Assembly: GCF_024166365.1 (NCBI RefSeq)
Contig: NC_064841.1
Location: 29,504,001-29,568,000, forward strand
DNA from: Elephas maximus indicus
Lineage: Eukaryota > Chordata > Mammalia > Proboscidea > Elephantidae
Direction of reading: 5' to 3'
DNA length: 64,000 nucleotides
In this document: one piece after another, positions 24,647-35,671 of the stretch
Position numbering within the stretch: the stretch's first letter is position 1
How the letters are laid out: each line of letters starts with the position of its first letter
Translations under genes and position numbers: made by a program
The notes under the pieces: generated by a model
What the model was told of the DNA's origin: nothing
The model's database searches: none
What the model saw: the letters and a program-made list of their open reading frames with translations, nothing else

Positions 24647-24815
24647 GGAAATCCTGGTGGCATAGCGGATAAGTGCTATGGCTGCTAACCAAGAGGTTGG
24701 CAGTTCAAATCCGCCAGGCGCTCCTTGGAAAATCTATGGTGCAGTTCTACTCTGTCTTATAGGGTTGCTATGAGTCAGAAGCGACTCGACAACAGTGGGT
24801 TTGGTTTGGTTTTGG
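24647..24815 (+). mobile_element. AfroSINE-type SINE inside L1
   Basis: GGAAATCCTGGTGGCATAG head, GAAGCGACTCGACAACAGTG tail, then a TTTGGTTTGG end. It is close to the family consensus, so relatively young. Confidence 0.95.
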
Positions 24816-26117
24816 GTCTGGTTCCCATTCTCAAGGGGAATGCTTTCAGATTCTCTCCCTTGAGAATAATGTTGGTTGTTGGTTTGTATAAATTTCCTGC
24901 ATTAGATTGAAGAATTTCCCTTCTATTTTTATTTTAATGAGAGTTTTATCAGGAATGGGTGTTGGGCTTTTGGAAAGCCATTTATGCATCAGTTGACATC
25001 ATCATGTGATTCTTTGTTTTATTTACATGACGGATTACATTGATTGATTTTCTAATGTTGAACCATCCTTACATACCTGGTATGAATCTTACTTGGTCAT
25101 GATGTATTTTTTTTTTTTCGGTATGCTGTTGAATTTTGTTGAGAATATTTGTGTCTATATTCATGAGGGATATTGGTCTGTAATTTTCTTTTTCTGTGGT
25201 GTCTTTGCCTGGCTTTGGTATCAGTGTTGTACTGGCTTTGTAGAATGATTTCAGGAGTATTCCTTCCTCTTGTATGCTTTGAAATAATTTGAGTAGTGTT
25301 AGTGTAAGCTCTTCTCTGAATGTTTGGTAGAATTCTCCAGTGAAGCCATCTGGACCAGGACTATTTTTGTTGGGAGTTTTTTTTAACCACTTCTTAATCT
25401 CTTTTGTTGTGGATCAGTTTATTTTTTCTACCTCATTTTGTCTTAGTTTAGGTAAGTAGTGTGTTTTAGAAATTTTTCCTTTTCCTCCATGTTTTCAAAT
25501 TTGATGTCCAATTTTTCATAGTATTCTGTTATGATCTTTTTATTTCAGTTGATTCTGTTGTAGTGTCACCCATCTCATTTCTTATTTGGGTTATTTGCTT
25601 CTACTTCTGCTTTTCTTTTGTCAGTTTGGCCAGTGGTTTGTCAATTTTATTGACCCTTTCAAAGAACCAACTTCTGGTCTTGATTGTTTTTCCATTCTCT
25701 TTCATTTATTTCTGTTCTAATCTTTATTATTTACTTTCTTTAGGTGACTGTGAGCTTCTTTCGCTGCTCTCTTTCTATTTGTTCAAGTTGTAGTGTTACT
25801 GTTTTGATTTTGGCCGTTTCTTCTTTTTTAGTGTGTTTGTTTATTGCTAAAAATTGATCTCTGAGGATTGCTTTACTGTGTCCCAGAGGTTTTGGTATGT
25901 CGAACTTTCATTCTCCTTTGACTCTAGGAATTTTTTTTTATTTCATCTTTGATTTCTTCTATTACCCAGTGGTTTTTAAGCAAAGCATTATTCATTTTCC
26001 ATGTGTTTCATTTTTTCCCTTGTTCTTCCTGTTATTGATTTCTATTTTTATAGTGTTACATTCAGAGAAAATGCTTTGTATTATTTTTGGATTTTATTCA
26101 GTCTTCCTTTGTGGCAT
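24816..26117 (-). mobile_element. L1 ORF2 section between reverse transcriptase and endonuclease
   Basis: Continuous antisense L1 ORF2. Recognisable text includes CCATCTGGACCAGGACTATT and TGACCCTTTCAAAGAACCAA, both standard in reversed mammalian L1 ORF2. Confidence 0.9.
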
Positions 26118-26280
26118 AGGGGCACTGGTAGCACAGTGGTTAAAAGCTCAACTGCTAACCAAAAGGCTGATAATGCAAATCTATCGGCCACTCCTTGAAA
26201 CCCTATGGGACAGGTCTATTCTGTCCTATAGGGTCGCTATGAGTTGGAATTGACTCAACAGCAATGTTTTTTTTTTTTTC
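26118..26280 (+). mobile_element. AfroSINE-type SINE inside L1
   Basis: Full length, from GGGGCACTGGTAGCACAGTG to GAATTGACTCAACAGCAATG followed by T-rich sequence. Confidence 0.93.
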
Positions 26281-27490
26281 ATGGTGTAAAATGTGCTCTA
26301 TTCTGGAGAATGATCCATGTGCACTGGAGAAGAATGTATACTTTGCTGATATTGGGTGGAGTGTTCTGTGTATGTCTATGAGGTCGAGTTGGTTGGTTTT
26401 GGCATTCAGATCTTCTTTATCTTTGTTTAGTTTCTTTCTAATTGCTCTGTCCTTCACCAAAAGTGCTGTGTTGAAGTCTCCAATTATTATTGTAGAACTG
26501 TCTATGTCTCTTTTCAATGCTGTTAGAGTTTGTTTTATGTATTTTGAAGCCCTGTCATTGGGTGCATATATATTTATTATAGTTATTTCCTTTTGGTGGA
26601 TTGACTTTTTAATCTTATCTAATGTCCTTCCTTATCTTTTACAGTGGACTTACCTTAAAGTCTTTTTTACTGGAGATTCATATTGCCGCTCCTGCTCTTT
26701 TTTGGTTATTGTTTGCTTGATATCTTTCTTTTTTATCCTTTGAATTTTAGTTTATTTATGTATTTGTGTCTAAAGTGTGTCTCTTTATATTGATAAGTTG
26801 TGTTTTTTAATCCATTCTGCCACTCTTTGTCTCTTTACTGGTGCATTTAAGCCATTTACATTCAGTGTGATTATCAGTAGGTATGACTTTACTGCTGTCA
26901 TGTTGTGTTTGTGTGTGTGTGTGTGTGGTGTTGATGGTTTCTTCGTTCTGCTTAATTTTCTGTGCTGAGTTCTTTTTGTTTGTGGATTTTCTTTTTCATT
27001 TCTTTTGTTGCTGATGATTTTGTGTTTACTGAGTAATTATGTTTTTCTTTTTTATTCTTTATTTGGTTGGTATCTGGCAAGTGCTGTCCTGTCTTAATCT
27101 CAGATTGTTTTCTGATGTTGTTGGTTCTTTGTCTGAATGACTCCCTTTAATATTTCTTGTAAGGTTGGTCTGGTTTTTACAAATTCGCTTAATTTCTGTT
27201 TATCTAGAAGTGTCCTAATTTTGCCATCGTCTTTGGGAGACAATTTTGCTGGACATATAATTCTTGGTTGACAGTTTTTTCTTTCAAGGTTTTATATACA
27301 TCATGTTATTGCCTTCTTGCCTGCATGGTTTCTACCAAGTGATCAGAGCTTCATCTTATTGGTTCCCCTTTATATGTAGCCTTTTATTTTTCCCAAGCTG
27401 ATCTCAGGATTCTTTCTTTGTCTTTGGTTTTGGCAAGTTTGATTATGTCTTAGTGACTTTTTCTTTTTTTTTTTTTCGGTGGGAGAGATC
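26281..27490 (-). mobile_element. L1 ORF2 endonuclease region and ORF1/ORF2 junction
   Basis: The minus strand at 26284-26517 reads STIIIGDFNTALLVKDR, the endonuclease block with conserved Asp and Asn, and downstream SRIEHIL where Glu replaces the usual Asp before His. Sequence from about 27.0 to 27.49 kb leads into ORF1. A short GT run lies at 26908-26926. Confidence 0.88.
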
Positions 27491-27502
27491 TATCCTGTAT
27501 GA

Positions 27503-29210
27503 TGTATCAAAAAGAATTCATCAACATTCAATTATTTCAGGAGGTAGCATGTGATCAAGAACCAATGATACCAAAGTAAGAAGTCCAAGCTGCACTGAAG
27601 ACATTGGCAAAAAACAAGGCTCCCAGAACTGACGGAATGCCAAGTGAGATGTTTCAACAAAGGGATATAGCACTAGAAGTGCTTGCTCGTCTATGCCAAA
27701 AAACATGGAAGACAGCTAACTAGGCAACTGACTGGAAGAGGTCCATATTTATGCCTATTCCAATGAAAGGTGATTCAGCCAAATGAGGAAATTATCGAAC
27801 AATATCTTTAATGTCAGAAACCCTGGTGGTGTAGTGGTTAAGAGCTACAGCCACTAACCAAAATGTCAGCAGTTTGAATCCACCAGGCGTTCCTTGGAAA
27901 CTCTATAGGGCAGTTCTACTCCGTCCTATAAGGTCGTTATGAGTTGGAAGTGACTCAAGAGTAATGCATTTGGTTTTTTGAATCATTAATATCACATGCA
28001 AGTAAACTTGCTGAAGATCATTCGAAAGCAGTTGCAGCAGTACATTGACAGTGAACTGCCAGAAATTCAAGCTAGATTCAGAAGAGGATGTGGAATGAGG
28101 GATATCATTGCTAATGTCTGATGGATCTTGGCTGAAAGCAAAGAATACCAGAAACATGTTTACCTGTGTTTTATTGACTACACAAAGGCATTTGACTGTG
28201 CAGATCGTAACAAATTAGGGATAACATTGCAAAGGATGAGAACTCCAGAACACTTAACTGTGCTCATGCAAAACCTGTGCATGGATCAAGAGGCAGTCGT
28301 TCAAACAGAACAAGGGGATACTGCATGGTTTAAAGTCAGGATAGGTGTGTCAGGATTGCGTCCTTTTCACCATACCTATTCAATCTGTATGCTGAGCACA
28401 TAATCCGAGAAGCTGGACTATATGAAGAAGAACGGGGCATCAGGATTGGAGGAAGACTCATTAACAACCTGCAATATGCAGATGACACAATCTTGTTTGC
28501 TGCAATGAAAAGAACTAGAAGCACTTACTGATGAAGATCAAAGAATACAGTCACCAGTATGGATTACACCTCAACATAAAGAAAACAAAAATCTTCACAA
28601 ATGGACCAATGAGCAGCAGCATGATAAATGGAGAAAAGGTTGAACTTGTTAAAGATTTTATTTTGCTTGTATCCACAATCAACATCCATGGAATTGGCAG
28701 TCAAGAAATCAAACAACACATTGCATTGGGCATCTCTGCTGCAAAAGACCTCTTTAAAGTGTTAAAAAAGCAAAGATATCACTTTAAGGACTAAGCTGTG
28801 TCTGGCCCAAGCTGTGGTGTTTTCAATCATCTCATACGCAAGTAAAAGCTGGGCAATGAATAAGGAAGAGCGAAGAAGAGTTGACCCCTTCGAGTTATGG
28901 TGTTGGTGAAGAATGCTGAATATACCATGGACTGATACACCAGCCAGAATGCTCCTTAGAAGTGATGGCGAGACTTCGTCTTACATACTTTAGACAGGTT
29001 ATCAGGAGGGATCAGTCCCTGGCGAAGGCCATCATGCTTGGTAAAGTAAAAAGTCAGCAAAAAAGAGGACAACCCTTGACAAGATGGCTGCAACAATGGG
29101 CTCAAGCATAACAATGATCATGAGAATGGTGCAGGACTGGGCAGTGTTTTGTTCTGTTGTACATAGGGTTGTTATAAGTCACAATTGACTTGACAGCACC
29201 TAAAAACAAC
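27503..29210 (+). mobile_element. 5'-truncated RTE LINE inside L1
   Basis: Flanked by ATCCTGTATGA (27492-27502) and ATCCTATAAGA (29211-29221), matching in 9 of 11 positions. It starts within the reverse transcriptase region. Motif A is intact (FIDYTKAFD, near 28170-28200) and motif C is readable at 28475-28486 (YADD). Frames shift repeatedly, and a SINE is inserted at 27816-27980. Confidence 0.92.
27816..27980 (+). mobile_element. AfroSINE-type SINE inside RTE
   Basis: AGAAACCCTGGTGGTGTAG head to GAAGTGACTCAAGAGTAATG tail. The RTE text AATATCTTTAAT/ATCATTAATATC is duplicated around it. Confidence 0.95.
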
Positions 29211-29221
29211 ATCCTATAAGA

Positions 29222-29537
29222 GGTTCGTTGAACTTCTTGGGTGGATATCTTCTCATCTTTCATGATATTAGGGAAGTTTTCTGCCAGCAGATCTTCAGCA
29301 ATTCTCTGTGTTTTTGTTAGTGGTTTTTTGTTTTTGTTTTTTGCCTCCTCATCTTCTAGAATTCCAATTGCGTGTAAATTTTTCCTCTCAATAGTCTCCC
29401 ACATGATTCTTAGGCTTTTTCATTTTTTTTTCATTCTTTTTTTCTGATTTTTCCTAAAACAAATTGGTGTGAAGAAATTTGTCCTCTATTTTGCTGATTC
29501 TATCTTGCATTGATTCAATTCTTCTCCTATATTCTTC
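29222..29537 (-). mobile_element. L1 ORF1 section
   Basis: The minus-strand frame at 29102-29404 reads NLHAIGILEDEEAKNK and later IAEDLLAENFPNIMKDEK, matching the RNA-binding C-terminal part of L1 ORF1 protein. The frame is broken at both ends. Confidence 0.85.
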
Positions 29538-29671
29538 TACTAACCAAAAGGTTGGCAGTTCAAATACACCAGCTGCTCCTTGGAAACCCTATGGGGCAGT
29601 TCTACTCTGTTCTATAGGGTTGCTTGCTATGAGTTGGAATAGACTCGATTGCACCTGACAACAATAACATA
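29538..29671 (+). mobile_element. AfroSINE-type SINE, 5'-truncated, inside L1
   Basis: Starts at TACTAACCAAAAGGTTGGC, lacking the first 40 or so bases. It ends TAGACTCGATTGCACCTGAC AACAA, which is more like the RTE 3' end than the usual SINE tail. Confidence 0.9.
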
Positions 29672-30050
29672 TCCTTTTATTGAGTTGTCTATTTCTGAAA
29701 TTTTATTGTTAATCTTTTGCATTTCTGGTTGCTGTATTTGCCTGGTTTCTAATTATCTATTTCTTTTCATGTTTTGTTCTTGTATTGTTTTCCTAAATTC
29801 TTCTATTGCTTTGTGTTTTCCTTGTTTTTTTTTCTTGATCTCTTGAGTCTTTTGAATTCCTTATCAGTAGTTCCATTAACATTTCTTTCTCCAGAATGTT
29901 TTAAGATTCTTTATTTTGGTCACTTGCTGGAGACATCTTGTCCTGTTTGTTTATGTGTTTTGACATTGTCTGTTATCTCTGAGGCATTAAGATGTAATTG
30001 TATTTATTTATTGTATGTTTGTTTATCACATCCAGATTTTTTTTTTTTTT
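29672..30050 (-). mobile_element. L1 ORF1 N-terminal section
   Basis: T-rich antisense of the A-rich ORF1 coiled-coil region. A poly-T tract at 30037-30050 marks the border with the GC-rich 5'UTR. Confidence 0.7.
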
Positions 30051-31587
30051 TGGACATATCCAAGTAGGCAAGCATGTGTGCTACTCTGGTTGATAGTCTG
30101 GCCACACTGGAGCTCTTACCACCTGCCTGTAGGTGGGTGGGGCAGCGACTGTGTGAGTGTGGGTCTCTTTTCAATGGTTTTGTGGGGTGGCTGAGGATGT
30201 AGCTGGTGTTGCTGGTGAGGTGGTGTGTCTGTCCAGCCAGCCACCTGGGCATGGGTGCTGGGAGCATTCTCACTGGTTGCTGGGTTGGGTGTTCTGTGCG
30301 CACGTTGCCAGTTGCTAGGTTGTCGGGGCTAGGGTGCCCAGGTCATCAGTCACCAGGTGGGTAGTTTGGAAACTCTGGGTGGTCAGGGCTGCATGGGGGT
30401 GTCAGAGTGGGAACAAGCCTTTGGTTGCATTGTGGGGGGGGGCAGCGTGGTGGGTAAGGCAGAGAGCATGCCACCAGTCCACAGATGCCAGCTAGGAGGG
30501 CATGCCCCTGTCCACTAGAGCATGATGCAGGTAAGGGTGTGCCAGTTGTCCTCGGGCCCCCAGTGCAGCTGGCTGGAGGGAATAGTTGGCATTGCTGCTT
30601 TGCAGTACAGGTGGCTGGACAAAGGAGCGGGTGCCTCCAGTTCATGGGTTCTCAACACCAGTGGCTGGATGGAGCAGTGGATGCTGCCTTTCCTCAGGGC
30701 CCTGGCACAATTGTCTGGGCAGAAGAGAGGGGTGCCACCTGTCCCTGGGCCTCCGACATGGGCGTGTGGATGGAAGAGGGGGCACCGCCTGTCCACAGGC
30801 TCCCAGCATGGGTGGCTGGGCAGAGAAGTGGGTGCTGCCTGGTCCTGGGCCCCTGGCATGGTTTGGTGGATGGAAGGGGGGATGCCGCTGGTCTATGGGC
30901 CCTCAGCATCAGTGGCTGGGTAGAGAAGCAGACGCAGCTGGCCTGTGAGCTCCAGCTCTGGTGACTAGGCTGAGGAATAGGCACCTTCGGTCTGCAGGCC
31001 GCTGGCGCCAGAAGCCGGGCAAAGAGATCTGCAGATACCCAGTGCAAGTGGCGAGTGGAGTAGTGGCACCACTGGCCTATGGGCCCCTGGATGAGGGGCA
31101 GGGCGGTGGTAGGTGCCAGCAGACTACGATTACATGTCGTGCCGGGGGGATGGATAAGCAGGGGTGTGGTGGATACTGCAAGTCTACAGGCCTCCAGCTC
31201 AGAGGGCTGCAGGGGTGCAGTAGGTGTGAATGAACTTTACTTTTGCAAGGTGGGAAGTACTCCTGCCTGGCTCTGGACCTGGGTGCAGAGCCTCTCCTGC
31301 TTGGCTGTTCTAGGTGATGGGGGGTTCTGGCTGGGAATGCTGCTCACTTTTTCACAATATGGCTGTGCCGTGCAGGTTCAGCTGTCAGGGTGCTGGCAAC
31401 CCATAATTCTGTGTCTGCTAATTTTATACAGTCTCTCCTTCCACTTGGCACTAGGTCCAATTCTTCAGCCTTACCTTTGATGCTCAGGGTTCCAAGTTCT
31501 CATCAATATCCGATTCACTTGCTTTCTCGGATCTTTGTTGTAAGAGGGATGTTATGAGGCATCTGACTATGCCACCATCTTGGACCG
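30051..31587 (-). promoter_or_regulatory. L1 5'UTR with internal tandem monomers
   Basis: GC-rich sequence unlike the AT-rich L1 body. From about 30560 to 30960 a unit of about 60 bases recurs, each with a GGGCCC/GGCATGG-like block followed by GTGGCTGGATGGA-like text. L1 5'UTRs carry the internal promoter, and tandem promoter monomers are known in rodent L1. Overlapping open frames in all frames here come from the stop-poor repeat and are not taken as genes. Confidence 0.7.
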
Positions 31588-31599
31588 CCTATGATTTGA
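31588..31599. repeat. L1 target-site duplication, right copy
   Basis: CCTATGATTTGA directly follows the L1 5' end; partner at 18360-18371. Confidence 0.75.
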
Positions 31600-31725
31600 C
31601 TTTTCACCAGACACTCAAGCAAACCCAATACATAAGATCCATGCAAAGGAAGGCAAGGGATCCATTTATTTATCAGTTGCCTATTATATTGTAGGCCCCA
31701 CATTGGATGCTAGGCAGAAACACAG
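31590..31725 (+). repeat. Copy B of a local divergent duplication
   Basis: Partner of 17655-17770. It carries about 17 extra bases (TATATTGTAGGCCCCAC) before the shared TTGGATGCTAGGCAGAAACA. Confidence 0.6.
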
Positions 31726-31934
31726 GTTCTTCTGTGTTGGTGATGGAACTTCCTTCCCTCCACCTCCCATGAGTGGATCATTTTGTGCATGTAATTCTGG
31801 GCATTCTTTTAGTCACTTCCTGAAACAAGTAAAAGAACACCCAAAATTACACGCACGAAATCATCCACAAAATTTTCTCACTGTACCCCAGCTTTGAAGC
31901 AAGAAGCTGTTCTGTGGCCCTACTCACTCAACAT

Positions 31935-32135
31935 TTCCTGATCATAAGAATCACCTGGATGCTTGTTACAAAGACAGACTTCTGGACCCGCCCACACCTG
32001 CTGTGAGCAGACAAAAAAAAACCAAACCCATTGCCTTCGAGTCGATTCTGACTCATAGCAGAACAGGAACCTGAAATTTTATGTCCATGGTCCTAGTCAC
32101 CCTCCAAACACACACTTTGAGAAACTCTACACTTG
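31935..32135 (+). repeat. MER5A-like hAT transposon remnant split by SINE tail
   Basis: AAGAATCACCTGGATGCTTG then CTTCTGGACCCGCCCAC on the left, and ACACTTTGAGAAACTCTACA on the right, are the two halves of a MER5A-type element. A reversed AfroSINE tail (32015-32062) sits between them. Confidence 0.7.
32015..32062 (-). mobile_element. AfroSINE-type SINE tail fragment
   Basis: Reversed tail only: AACCAAACCCATTGCC then TCGAGTCGATTCTGACTCAT. Confidence 0.9.
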
Positions 32136-32816
32136 TGGAGTTTTTCTTTCTTCCCCTTTGGACAGTTTTGCGTTTTTCTAGCTTGCATAGATACAAGAAG
32201 TTTGCCCAAGCGACCAGCCCCTTTTCATGTTGTTCAGGCATCTTGGTTACCATCTCTTCTCCTAAGCTGGGCTTTGAGAAGAGAGGTTGACTCAGAGGCT
32301 GCTGTGTGACCAGCCACTCTTTGGACTGGCTGTCTGGCTCATGGACCTAGCACCTCATCTTCAGTTAAACCTCCTGGGTGGGCCTTCATCATTGACGGGG
32401 GCCACATATCATTAGCAGCCAAGGGCTTTGTCCCACCTACTTAAACAGCTTGCTGCCCATAAGGAGCTTCATACTCGGGGATTCTACACTGCAACAAGTT
32501 CCCTCAGCTCAGAGGACCTCACTAAGGACACATGACACCTACGTGCTCCTGTAAGCAGGTCATTGTCTTCTCGTTCTCTTGGAGTTAATTTAATAAGACT
32601 TTTTATTTAAAAAAAAAAAAAAAAACCTCCTGAAACACATTTAATTGCTATTATTTTTGCCTTATTTTCATATACCACTATATTCTTATTTATATTGTTT
32701 TGTTTTTCTTTTTGCGTGCTTACTTTCTTCTCTAATTCTCAAATCTCCATTTATTTTTACCTTGCTTTTTTACTATCTCTTAGTTTTAGATCAAGATACA
32801 ATTTTTTATTACTACT
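32136..32816. other. Single-copy intergenic sequence
   Basis: Nothing recognised apart from an A-run near 32610. The part after 32640 is very AT-rich and may be an old LINE remnant. Confidence 0.45.
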
Positions 32817-32976
32817 TAATGGTATAGTGGTGAAGAGCTTTGGCTGTTAACCAAAAGGCTGCCAGTTCAAATCCACCAGGCACTCCGTGGAAAACCTATG
32901 GGGCAGTTCTACTCTGTCCTATAGGGTCACTGTGAGTCAGAATCAACTCGATGACACTGGGATTTGGGGGGTTTTA
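32817..32976 (+). mobile_element. AfroSINE-type SINE
   Basis: From TAATGGTATAGTGGTGAAGA to CAACTCGATGACACTGGGAT. The first bases of the head are missing. Confidence 0.93.
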
Positions 32977-33766
32977 TTTATTTTAATAGACTAAACTCTT
33001 TGACTTTTTTGCTCTTTTTTCTCGTCCCCATTTATTTGGCAGCTGTCTTGATTTCTACTTCTTTGTGAAATTAAACTGTCCTTACTTTGTTTTTCTCCTC
33101 CTTTGAAGATTTTTAGGCTTAATTTTTGTACCTATCTTTGTATCTGGTTTGTTTTTGACCCTTTTTGCTCTTTTTAGGTAGATTTTATCTGTTTTAAATC
33201 TATATTTATATTCTTTTGTTTACTCTTAATTTCTTGATTTGTTTTATCCACTTTTTGTGTGTTCTAAATATTTTAATAATAATTGTGTTTTAATTATTTT
33301 TCCATAATATTTTTTATTTTTTGTCCCTAATTTTAATTTAGAACTCATTCTATTTATTTGTCTCATTTTGTAAGTGAGGACACTGAGATCCAGAAGATTA
33401 GAAATAACTTGCTCAGTGTCTTAGAGTGGGCAGTGGAGGAGCCAAACAAGAAGCTGCCTCCTTTGATTACCAGATTAGTGCCCTTTCTACCAAACCACTC
33501 CAGTAATAATGACTGTGAGAACAGTACCCTTCTTAGAAATAAAGAAAACCTGAGTACCATCTCAGCAAAGAGAACATAGTCCCTGCAACACTACACTCAA
33601 GGCTGCAAATGTCAGGTTGTTCCTTGGCCTTTAACTAAAAGAAAACGTGAAAATAAGGTGGAAAAAATGAAGCCAAGAAATGGGACTTGATTCCTAAAAT
33701 CCATGAACAGAACAGAGCTTGAAGTGAGAATACAATATGTGATTTGGGTGACCCTAGTTAAATCAA
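32977..33766. other. T-rich old repeat plus MIR remnant
   Basis: 32977-33340 is T-rich and probably reversed L1-like debris. 33345-33500 shows the reversed MIR core (GAGGACACTGAGATCCAGAA, TAACTTGCTCAGTGTC). Confidence 0.5.
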
Positions 33767-33969
33767 AGAAGTCTTGGTGGCACATAAGTTAAGTGCTCAG
33801 CTGTTAACCAAAGGGTTGGCGGTTTGAACCCACCAGCCACTCCATGGGAGAAAGATGTGGCAGTTGGATTCCACAAACATTACAGCCTTGGAAACACGAG
33901 CGGGCAGTTCTAATCTGTCCTATAGGGCTGCTGTGAGTCAAAATTGACTCAATGGCAATGGGTTTTCTA
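33767..33969 (+). mobile_element. AfroSINE-type SINE, long form
   Basis: AAGTCTTGGTGGCACATAAG head, GGGAGAAAGATGTGGCAGTT middle and AAATTGACTCAATGGCAATG tail. AAATCAA flanks both sides (33760s and 33970s). Confidence 0.93.
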
Positions 33970-34256
33970 GGCAAATCAACCTCCCCAAGGAATTTTTTAT
34001 TTCTAAAATGAGGATAAGGACACCATTCCTGTCTGCCTCACAATTGCATTATGCTGGTCAAATCAGATCATGGGTAGAGAAGCTTCTTATGAACTTTGTA
34101 CCCAGTTGTTCCTTGTTATTATAATATGCCCATAACATCCAAGAGAAAGGTTAAAGGAATAATTACATTAAAAGGATACTATTACTATTTTTAAATGTGT
34201 ATATCTATACATCGAAAGAGGAAAAGAATATATATAAGATGTCTATGCCACTGTCA

Positions 34257-35659
34257 ACAAACAGATGCAGTGCTTGAAGTGTTCACTCATATATTCCAAG
34301 AAATTTGGAAGACAGCTACCTGTCCAACTGGCTGGAAGAAATCGATATTTATGCCTGTTCCAAAGAGCAGTGATCCAACCAAATGTAGAAAGTATGGAAC
34401 AATATCATTAATAACGCACCAAGTAAAATTTTGCTGAAGATCATTCAAAAGCAGTTGCAGCAGTACATTGTCAGGAAACTGCCAGAAATTCAAGCTGGAT
34501 TCAGAAAATGTGGAAAGAAGGATCCCATGTCAGAGGGATCCTGGCTAAAAGCAGAGACTACCAGAGAGATGTTTACCTGTGTTTTATTGACTATGCAAAG
34601 ACATTCAACTGTGTGAATCATAACAAATTATGGATAACATTGCAAAGAACGGCAATTCCAGAACACTTAATTGTGCTCCTGAGGAATCTGTACATGGATC
34701 AAGAGGCAGTCTTTCAAACAGAACAAGATGATACTGCGTGGTTTAAGTCAGGAAAGGTGTGTGTGAGGGTTGTATCCTTTCACCATACTTATTCAATCTA
34801 TATGCTGAGCAAATAATCCAAGAACCTGGACTATATGAAGAAGAATGGGGCATCAGGATTCGAGGAAGACTCGTTAATAACCTGCAATATGCAGATGATA
34901 CAACATTGCTTGGTGAAAGTGAAGAAGACTTGAAGCACTTACTGATGAAGATCAAAGACTACATTCTTTAGTATGGATTATACCTCACTATAAAGAAAAC
35001 AAAAATCTTCACAACTGGACAAAAAAAAAAATAAGGAACAGTATGATAAACGGAGAAAAGACTGAAGTTGTCAAGGACTTCATTTTACTTGGACCCACAA
35101 TCAACACCCATGAAAGCAATAGTCAAGAAATTAAACGACGTATTACATTGGGCAAATCAGCTGCAAAAGATCTCCTTAAAGTGTTAAAAAGCAAAGATGT
35201 CACTTGTAAGGACTAAGGTGTGCCTGACCTAAGCCATGGTTTTTTCAATCGTCTCATGTGCATGTGAAAGCTGGGCAATGAATAAGGAAGACCGAAGAAG
35301 AATTGATGCCTTCGAATTATGGTGTTGGCAAAGAATATTGAATATACCATGGACTGCCGAAAGAATGAACAAATCTGCCTTGGAAGAAGTACAGCCAGAA
35401 TGCCCCTTAGAAGCAAGAATGGTGAGACTTCACCTCACATACTTTGGACATGTTATCAGGAGGGATCAGTCCCTAGAGAAGGACATCATACTTGGTAGAG
35501 GGTCAGTGAAAACGAGGAAGACCCTCAATGAGATGGATTGTCACGGTAGCTGCAACAATGGGCTCAAGCATAATGAGGATGGTGCAGGACCAGGCAGTGT
35601 TTTGTTCTGTTGTATGTAGGATCACTGTGAGTCGGACCGACTTGACAGCACCTACCAAC
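34257..35659 (+). mobile_element. 5'-truncated RTE LINE
   Basis: Flanked by ATGCCACTGTCA (34245-34256) and ATGCCACTCTCA (35660-35671), 11 of 12 matching. It starts within the reverse transcriptase region. Motif A reads FIDYAKTFN, so its second Asp has become Asn. Motif C YADD is intact at 34888-34899. The C-terminal region at 35236-35619 includes ACESWAMNKEDRRRIDAFEL then WCWQRILN. Several frameshifts. Confidence 0.94.
34759..34971 (+). pseudogene. RTE reverse transcriptase palm remnant with YADD
   Basis: The open frame reads GCILSPYLFNLYAEQII and then GRLVNNLQYADDTTLLGES. These are reverse transcriptase motifs B and C of RTE elements, with both motif C aspartates present. The frame upstream is shifted, so no active protein results. 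Confidence 0.9.
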
Positions 35660-35671
35660 ATGCCACTCTCA

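Larger units (their letters stand above)
18372..31587 (-). mobile_element. Full-length L1 LINE, antisense, split by later insertions
   Basis: The 3' end (poly-T at about 18372-18409, then 3'UTR) is at the left. The 5' end is at the right, where the minus strand starts GGCGGTCCAAGATGGTGG, the usual L1 5' start. In between are ORF2 with reverse transcriptase and endonuclease homology, an ORF1 remnant and a GC-rich 5'UTR. Later insertions are SINEs at 20121, 24647, 26118 and 29538, and RTE elements at 20286-23309 and 27503-29210. Removing them leaves about 7.9 kb, a plausible full length with a long 5'UTR. Stops and a broken catalytic motif show it is dead. Flanking 12-bp duplications support a single insertion. 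Confidence 0.9.

Noticed and set aside
24264..24692. Reverse transcriptase frame that could be an active L1
   Set aside because: The catalytic block reads FTDG, and the ORF is broken by a SINE and stops elsewhere, so it cannot be functional.
30485..31047. Several overlapping open frames of 110-160 codons on both strands
   Set aside because: They lie in the GC-rich, stop-poor, tandemly repeated L1 5'UTR. Frames are open on both strands at once, which a real gene rarely shows.
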